Shown here: positions 15,051-19,481 of the stretch, piece after piece
Numbering within the stretch: the first letter of the stretch is position 1
How the letters are laid out: every line of letters starts with the position of its first letter
Source: Bacilli bacterium
GTDB lineage: Bacteria; Bacillota_I; Bacilli_A; RF39; UBA660
Length of the DNA: 19,481 bases
Direction: 5' to 3'
Assembly (NCBI GenBank): GCA_017550205.1
Contig: JAFZPS010000062.1
Span: 1-19,481, forward strand
Notes under the pieces: generated by a model
Database searches by the model: none
Told to the model about the DNA's origin: nothing
Seen by the model: the letters and a program-made list of their open reading frames with translations, nothing else
Made by a program: the position numbers and the translations under genes

Positions 15051-16475
15051 TTAATTTAATTCTTCTATTAAAATATCCATTGCCATTTTAGGATTAACCT
15101 TACCCTTAGTTTCTTTCATTACTTGTCCCATTAAGTATTTAATTGCTCTATCATGTCCAGCCTTATAGTCGTTAACACTTTCTAGATTACTTGAAATAAT
15201 TTCTTTAACTATATTTCTAATTTCAGAATCATCAGTAATATTTTCAATACCTTGTTCGCTCATAATATCTTTAATAGATTTATCACTTTCTAATACGATA
15301 TCTAAAATATCTTTTAAGTTCTTACTAGTTAGAGTATTATCAGATACTAAGTTAACTAATTCAATGAATCTTTCTTTAGATAAAGTAGTATCATTAATAG
15401 TCTTTTCAGTTCTATTTAAGTATCCTGAAATATCTCCTAATAATAAGTTACTAGCTACTTGATGATTAATTTTTTCATCTAGTAATGTATTAAAGTAATC
15501 ACTTAAACTTCTATTAGCAACTATCTTATTAGTATTAATTTCAGATACTCCTAAAGATAAGTATCTTTCTCTTCTTTCATCAGGTAACATAGGGATAGAA
15601 TTAACTGCATCCTCAATCATTTCATCAGTAAGAATAACATATGGAATATCTGGTTCTGGAAAATATCTATAGTCATTACCAGTTTCTTTAATACGCATTA
15701 ATACTGTGTCATTCAATTTATCATCGAAACGTCTAGTTTGAGGTTTAAATGTTTCTCCTGCTTCATATAATTTAGTTTGTCTTTCTATTTCTTTTTCAAC
15801 ACCTAATTTGGCATTTGAAATAGAACCAATATTTTTAATTTCTGCTTTTGTACCTAGAGGATCATTTTCATTCTTTCTAATAGATACATTAACATCGGCT
15901 CTCATTGAACCTTCTTCAATCTTACAGTCACTAATATCTCCGAAAGATAATAATTCTCTTAATTTTTCTAGGTATAATTTAACATCTTCACCATCAGTCA
16001 TACATGGTTTAGTAACTATTTCTATTAAAGGTACTCCTGCACGATTAAAATCTAGAAGTGTTTTAGTTCCACGGTGAGCACTCTTACAAGTATCTTCTTC
16101 TATATGCATTTCATCAATGTATACTTTTTTCTTTTCTCCACTCTCTTTAGTTATTTCAACATAACCATCATATCCTATTGGAGTATCATTTTGAGTTATT
16201 TGGTAGTTCTTAGATATATCTGGGTAGAAATAATTCTTTCTATCAAAGTGCATTATTCTTCTAATCTTACAATTAAGAATAGCTGCTGCTTTTATACCTA
16301 AGTTAATTACTTCTTCATTTAATGTAGGTAGTGTTCCAGGATAACCTAAATCTACTACATTAGTTAATGAATTAGCCATTTCTCCATATCCATTTATAGA
16401 GTTAGAGAAGATCTTTGTATTTGTTTTTAATTCTACGTGTACTTCTACACCTATTGTAGGAATATAATTACTCAT
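15051..16475 (-). CDS. gatB: Aspartyl/glutamyl-tRNA(Asn/Gln) amidotransferase subunit B
   Basis: GatB binds the mischarged tRNA and its kinase site activates the Asp or Glu on it, which is then amidated with ammonia from GatA. The 474-residue length is normal. Signatures are IGVEVHVELKT (8-18), DRKNYFYPDISKNYQI (78-93), HIEEDTCKSAH (124-134) and DFNRAGVPLIEIVTKP (142-157). A C-terminal helical tail of the YqeY-like tRNA-binding type (about 400-474) follows. ATG 16475 is chosen because GGAGGTGA (16481-16488) lies 5 nt upstream, inside the gatA coding region; an earlier in-frame ATG at 16490 begins before that site. The first 8 bases overlap the end of gatA (stop 16468-16470), implying translational coupling. 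Confidence 0.97.
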   Translation of the reverse strand: MSNYIPTIGVEVHVELKTNTKIFSNSINGYGEMANSLTNVVDLGYPGTLPTLNEEVINLGIKAAAILNCKIRRIMHFDRKNYFYPDISKNYQITQNDTPIGYDGYVEITKESGEKKKVYIDEMHIEEDTCKSAHRGTKTLLDFNRAGVPLIEIVTKPCMTDGEDVKLYLEKLRELLSFGDISDCKIEEGSMRADVNVSIRKNENDPLGTKAEIKNIGSISNAKLGVEKEIERQTKLYEAGETFKPQTRRFDDKLNDTVLMRIKETGNDYRYFPEPDIPYVILTDEMIEDAVNSIPMLPDERRERYLSLGVSEINTNKIVANRSLSDYFNTLLDEKINHQVASNLLLGDISGYLNRTEKTINDTTLSKERFIELVNLVSDNTLTSKNLKDILDIVLESDKSIKDIMSEQGIENITDDSEIRNIVKEIISSNLESVNDYKAGHDRAIKYLMGQVMKETKGKVNPKMAMDILIEELN

Positions 16476-17922
16476 TATCTTCACCTCCATTAGGATTTAA
16501 ACTTAGATTTAATTCTTTTTCTAAGTATGAAGCTAATTTATAAATCTTTGCTTCTTCAAATGAATTAGCAATTATTTGCATACCTATAGGCATATGATTA
16601 CTATCAAATCCAATTGGAAGATTAAGTCCAGGTAGTCCTGCCATATTAACTGGAATTACTAAGACATCATCCATGAATGATTTTAATGGATCATCCATTG
16701 GATCAGTTAGGTTATATGCTGTTGTTGTTGTAGTTGGTCCTATGATAAAATCATAATCTTCAAATACTTTCTTTAGAGCTTTTCTCATATCATCTCTGAT
16801 ACTTAATGCTTTATTATAGTAAACTTTAGCATTTTCACCACTTAGTAAGTAACTACCTACCATGATTCTTCTTTTTACTTCTTCACCAAATCCATTAGCT
16901 CTTGTTTTTAAATAAACATCTTCTATGTTTTCTGGATTTTCATAAGAATAACCATATCTAATACCATCAAATCTTGCTAAGTTAGAGCTTGCTTCTCCCA
17001 TAGCTATAATTTGGTATAAAGTAACGGCATTTTCTAAGTATGGAACATCAATATAATCTACTATTGCTCCATTAGATTTTAATACTTCTATTGTTTCTTT
17101 TACTTTATTAATTATTTCATTATTAACAATATCACTCATAAAGTAATTAGGTACAGCAATCTTCATACCTTTTATATCTTCACCTATTAGTCTTGTGAAG
17201 TCTTCAGATTCCTTTCCTACTGAAGTTAAATCTTTTTCATCTTTTCCTACTAAAGCATTTAATAATAATGCATTATTATAAACATTAGTAGTCATTGGAC
17301 CTATTTGATCTAAGCTTGAAGCAAAAGCAACTAATCCAAATCTTGATATTCTACCATATGTTGGTTTCATACCTACGATACCAGTATAACTTGCTGGTTG
17401 ACGAATAGATCCACCTGTATCGGAACCTAATGCAAAAGGTAGGTCTCTAGCTGCTATTGTAGTAGCAGATCCACCAGATGATCCTCCTGAAATCTTATCA
17501 GTATTCCAAGGATTCTTTGGTGCTCCAAAGTAACTAGTACGAGAAGATGATCCCATAGCAAATTCATCCATATTAGTTTTACCTATGATGATCATATTCT
17601 TTTCATTTATCTTTTCTACTACAGTTGCATTATATATTGGAATAAAATTCTCTAATATATGAGATGCACAAGTAGTTCTTAATCCTTTAGTTACAATATT
17701 ATCTTTTACAGCGATAGGAATTCCAAATAATAAGTTATCTACTTCTTTTGTTTCTAATTCTTTAGCTTTAGCTATAGCTTCTTCTTTGTTTAATGTGATG
17801 TAGGCATTTAATTCTTTATTATTTTCTATATTTTGGAAGGCTTCTTCTACTAAGTCTATTGGTTTTATTTTCTTTTCTCTTAGTAGTTCATTTATTTCTT
17901 TAATACTTTTATTTAAATACAT
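16468..17922 (-). CDS. gatA: Aspartyl/glutamyl-tRNA(Asn/Gln) amidotransferase subunit A
   Basis: GatA is the glutaminase subunit: it releases ammonia from glutamine and channels it to GatB. In this 484-residue protein the amidase-signature Ser-cisSer-Lys triad is complete. It consists of Lys73 in AVKDN, Ser148 in ISGGSSGGSA and the nucleophile Ser172 in SDTGGSIRQP. The spacings (75 and 24 residues) are the same as in Staphylococcus aureus GatA. ATG 17922 has AAGGTG 6 nt upstream and starts one base after the gatC stop (17924-17926), so the two are translationally coupled. An in-frame GTG at 17937 overlaps gatC and the ribosome binding site and is unlikely to be used. Confidence 0.98.
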   Translation of the reverse strand: MYLNKSIKEINELLREKKIKPIDLVEEAFQNIENNKELNAYITLNKEEAIAKAKELETKEVDNLLFGIPIAVKDNIVTKGLRTTCASHILENFIPIYNATVVEKINEKNMIIIGKTNMDEFAMGSSSRTSYFGAPKNPWNTDKISGGSSGGSATTIAARDLPFALGSDTGGSIRQPASYTGIVGMKPTYGRISRFGLVAFASSLDQIGPMTTNVYNNALLLNALVGKDEKDLTSVGKESEDFTRLIGEDIKGMKIAVPNYFMSDIVNNEIINKVKETIEVLKSNGAIVDYIDVPYLENAVTLYQIIAMGEASSNLARFDGIRYGYSYENPENIEDVYLKTRANGFGEEVKRRIMVGSYLLSGENAKVYYNKALSIRDDMRKALKKVFEDYDFIIGPTTTTTAYNLTDPMDDPLKSFMDDVLVIPVNMAGLPGLNLPIGFDSNHMPIGMQIIANSFEEAKIYKLASYLEKELNLSLNPNGGEDNE

Positions 17923-17923
17923 A

Positions 17924-18232
17924 TTAAGCACCTTCACTTTCTTTAATAACTACAGGTACTTCAATATAGTTTCCACTATGTCTTGGAGCATTATTTACTA
18001 CTTCTTTTGGATCTAGCATTACTCCTTCTTCGTCTTTACGTAGTTCTGCATTATTTTCCCAACAGGCAATAAGGATATCATCATCATACCCTTTTACTTC
18101 ATTAATCTTTTCTACATCATTTAATAGTTTTTTTAATTGGATTTGGTATTTACTAATTTCTTCTTCAGTTAAAGAAATTCTAGCTAAATCAGCTACATGT
18201 AATACCTCTTCTCTAGTAAGTTTATCTTCCAT
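17924..18232 (-). CDS. gatC: Aspartyl/glutamyl-tRNA(Asn/Gln) amidotransferase subunit C
   Basis: GatC is the small subunit that wraps around and stabilises the GatA-GatB complex. The 102-residue length is typical. Family features are visible: HVADLARISLTEEEI (12-26), LRKDE near the middle, VVNNAPRHSGNYIEVPVVI at the end. ATG 18232 follows AAGGAG with a 7-nt spacer. It is the first gene of the gatCAB operon, in the common C-A-B order. The complete set of three subunits indicates that Asn-tRNA and/or Gln-tRNA is made by the indirect route in this organism. Confidence 0.95.
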   Translation of the reverse strand: MEDKLTREEVLHVADLARISLTEEEISKYQIQLKKLLNDVEKINEVKGYDDDILIACWENNAELRKDEEGVMLDPKEVVNNAPRHSGNYIEVPVVIKESEGA

Positions 18233-18259
18233 AGAAAAACTCCTTCCTATAACTACTTA

Positions 18260-18268
18260 ATTATAACA
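18260..18268 (-). promoter_or_regulatory. Extended -10 promoter of gatCAB
   Basis: TGTTATAAT on the minus strand is a perfect extended -10, placing the start near 18253 and a leader of about 20 nt with AAGGAG. The -35 position falls in the terminator of the upstream regulator gene and is poor (TTTAAA or TTAAAA). Confidence 0.65.
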
Positions 18269-18270
18269 TA

Positions 18271-18298
18271 AAAAAAGAAGATTTTAAATCTTCTTTTT
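18271..18298 (-). terminator. Intrinsic terminator of the XRE-DUF2975 gene
   Basis: A long A/T-rich stem with a GAAGATTT/AAATCTTC core (18277-18284 with 18286-18293) extends through flanking A and T runs. It ends in a minus-strand T-run (18276-18271). It takes in two bases of the TAA stop (18297-18299) and touches the gatC promoter. Confidence 0.85.
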
Positions 18299-19208
18299 AG
18301 TTTTCTTCTCCATACATTTTACCTTTAGAATCTTGTTGGATTGCATATCCATATTCAAAGATTAAACTCATTGAGTATAGGAATAAGATTTCAGTTATAC
18401 TTAGTATATTAAAATCAAGATCTATTTCATTTTTTAATGGTATATTTAATAATACTCCACCAATAGAAGCTAATACTATACAAGCTATCATTAAGTAAGA
18501 CATTTTCTTAATATGTTCTACATTATCTAAAGTAAATGGAGTATCTCCTTCATTAATATTTTTAAATAGTTTTTCTAGATGTGTTAGAGCTTTAATTAAT
18601 ACTATTATGAATGCTCCTAAGAATACCATTCCTACTTCTAAGAATGCTATTGCACCAGTTTCTCCATAATGTTCAATAGCTGGAGCAATATTATTAATAT
18701 CACTTTGTTTTACATCAGCTACTACTGTATGATCTCCTATTCTTATTTCAGTACTATTACCTATTTCTACTATTTGTATTTTCTTATCTTTAGATACTAT
18801 TTTTCCATCTTCAATATCAATATATTTGAATCCTATTGGTAGTAGTATCATTGCTGCTACTAAGAAACCTATTGCTACTTTCAATACTATAGCAGTAATC
18901 TTACCTATTAAAGATAATACTTTACTTATTCCTTTCATTTGACTTTGTTTTTCTTTTTTGAATTTAACTACACTCATCTTAACTTCTTCGTCTAATGAAT
19001 CTATATCAATCATTTTATCATTAACAAGATCACTAATATTACATTTAAATATCTTACAAAGTTCAAGTATATTATTCATCTCAGGGTATGCCTCACTTGT
19101 TTCCCATTTAGATACACTTTGTCTAGATACTCCTACTTTTTCAGCTAATTGTTCTTGAGAGATATTTCTTCTCTTTCTTAGATTTTTTAGATTGTCTGCG
19201 AATTTCAT
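18297..19208 (-). CDS. XRE-family HTH regulator fused to a DUF2975-like membrane domain
   Basis: Residues 4-58 of this 303-residue protein are a Cro/C1-type helix-turn-helix (NLRKRRNISQEQLAEKVGVS, RQSVSKWETSEAYP). A short charged linker is followed by four hydrophobic helices (about 97-127, 186-210, 234-254, 270-290). The membrane part has DUF2975 hallmarks: GDTPFTLDNVEHIKKM (221-236) and FEYGYAIQQDSKG (284-296), like that family's 'TPF...' and 'YG..LQ.EsD' motifs. In many Firmicutes a DUF2975 protein and a separate small XRE regulator (YozG type) are neighbours; here they appear joined. It is probably a membrane-tethered repressor responding to an envelope signal (inference). ATG 19208 has AAGGAGG 8 nt upstream; a TTG at 19229 lies before that site. 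It may regulate itself through the dyad at 19262-19274. Confidence 0.9.
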   Translation of the reverse strand: MKFADNLKNLRKRRNISQEQLAEKVGVSRQSVSKWETSEAYPEMNNILELCKIFKCNISDLVNDKMIDIDSLDEEVKMSVVKFKKEKQSQMKGISKVLSLIGKITAIVLKVAIGFLVAAMILLPIGFKYIDIEDGKIVSKDKKIQIVEIGNSTEIRIGDHTVVADVKQSDINNIAPAIEHYGETGAIAFLEVGMVFLGAFIIVLIKALTHLEKLFKNINEGDTPFTLDNVEHIKKMSYLMIACIVLASIGGVLLNIPLKNEIDLDFNILSITEILFLYSMSLIFEYGYAIQQDSKGKMYGEEN

Positions 19209-19261
19209 TAGACTTTCCTCCTTTCGCAAGATAAGTATATTATTTTTATTAATATTTTTAT

Positions 19262-19287
19262 ACCAACTTTTGGTTGCTGCACGTCAA
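19262..19287 (-). promoter_or_regulatory. TTGACG box with operator-like dyad upstream of the XRE regulator
   Basis: On the minus strand a good -35 box, TTGACG (19282-19287), lies 19 bp from TATAAA (19257-19262). The palindrome ACCAA-N3-TTGGT (19262-19274) sits in that spacer and overlaps the -10. The long spacer makes it a weak promoter on its own. The dyad is a candidate autoregulatory operator. Confidence 0.45.
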
Positions 19288-19300
19288 AGTTTGCAATTTA

Positions 19301-19309
19301 ATTATAGCA
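19301..19309 (-). promoter_or_regulatory. Extended -10 promoter upstream of the XRE regulator
   Basis: TGCTATAAT on the minus strand is a perfect extended -10. Its start near 19294 would give a leader of about 85 nt that spans the dyad at 19262-19274, so a bound repressor there would block elongation. Confidence 0.55.
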
Positions 19310-19310
19310 T

Positions 19311-19332
19311 AAAAAAGAGTATTTCTACTCTT
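19311..19332 (-). terminator. Intrinsic terminator of the gene at the right edge
   Basis: The minus-strand stem AAGAGTA/TACTCTT (19326-19332 with 19315-19321) has a 4-nt loop and a T-run (19316-19311). It includes two bases of the TAA stop (19331-19333) and precedes the regulator's promoter. Confidence 0.85.
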
Positions 19333-19481
19333 ATTGCCCAGCTATACAGTTTTTAATATAGATTTGTTTATTCTTTTTCTTAGTTGATCCTACATAGTTT
19401 TTAACAGTACCAATAATAGTTATTTCTTTATCTTTTTCAAATGCAGAAATATTAGTTTGTTCTGGTACTAATTTACATATA
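19331..19481 (-). CDS. C-terminal fragment of a small OB-fold-like protein (cut by window edge)
   Basis: An open frame runs from the right edge to the TAA at 19331-19333 and gives 49 residues. The start lies outside the window. The pattern 'FEKDKEITIIGTVKNYVG' followed by 'KQIYIKNCIAGQ' has the beta-strand layout of tRNA_anti-like/OB-fold domains, which begin with a 'V.I.G.V' strand and then a strand ending in a conserved polar turn. The match is weak and short. The reading frame is supported by the terminator placed directly on its stop codon and by codon use like the neighbours. Function is not assignable from this fragment. Confidence 0.7.
   Translation of the reverse strand, partial: ICKLVPEQTNISAFEKDKEITIIGTVKNYVGSTKKKNKQIYIKNCIAGQ

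Noticed and set aside
15808..16301. Two + strand open frames opposite gatB
   Set aside because: They are antisense to a conserved housekeeping gene, with no start signals.
1..19481. Use of genetic code 4 (TGA as tryptophan)
   Set aside because: All genes read fully with the standard code and no in-frame TGA occurs; absence of TGA is not proof of reassignment.
1..19481. Mobile element, CRISPR array, defence system, tRNA or rRNA
   Set aside because: No transposase, integrase, regularly spaced repeats, nuclease modules or RNA gene cores were seen; the repeats found are all inside coding domains or a promoter region.

Overview
This window is a very AT-rich chromosomal segment from a low-GC, Gram-positive-type bacterium. 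It carries lipoteichoic-acid-synthase-like, LytR-CpsA-Psr (LCP), PASTA and glucosaminidase proteins, so the cell has a peptidoglycan/teichoic-acid wall. It also has the GatCAB amidotransferase, clear AGGAGG-type ribosome binding sites and sigma-A-type promoters. Together with asparagine/lysine-rich proteins and the complete absence of TGA stops, this suggests a wall-bearing Bacilli/Erysipelotrichia-like lineage close to the Mollicutes (inference; no rRNA marker is present). The standard code fits every gene.

Layout: (1) 2-1852 (+), the 3' part of a membrane protein with six or seven PASTA domains, open at the left edge. (2) 1882-3108 (-), an M29 metallo-aminopeptidase, and 3162-6722 (-), a large secreted glucosaminidase with SH3-like, Ig-like and duplicated C-terminal domains. 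(3) A 188-bp divergent promoter region with phased TTTACA repeats, then 6911-8875 (+), an LCP enzyme with a PASTA domain. (4) 11589-8904 (-), a two-gene operon: LTA-synthase family enzyme plus a small anchored protein of unknown function. (5) 14991-11656 (-), a three-gene operon: small anchored protein, a dual periplasmic-binding-domain GGDEF-like receptor with a degenerate active site, and a YihY/BrkB membrane protein. (6) 18232-15051 (-), the gatCAB operon. (7) 19208-18297 (-), an XRE regulator fused to a DUF2975-like membrane domain. (8) 19481-19331 (-), the C-terminus of a small OB-fold-like protein cut by the right edge.

Function: most of the window serves the cell envelope. It covers teichoic acid polymerisation (LtaS-like) and attachment (LCP), wall sensing or scaffolding (PASTA), wall hydrolysis (glucosaminidase), and membrane signalling (GGDEF-like receptor, XRE-DUF2975). 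The housekeeping part is tRNA-dependent Asn/Gln formation.

Regulation is compact. Nearly every transcription unit ends in an intrinsic terminator whose stem includes part of the stop codon, and several leaders are extremely short. I see no mobile element, CRISPR array, rRNA, tRNA or defence system. The least explained parts are the 14991-11656 operon, the receptor-like insertion in the LCP protein, and the small LtaS-linked protein.
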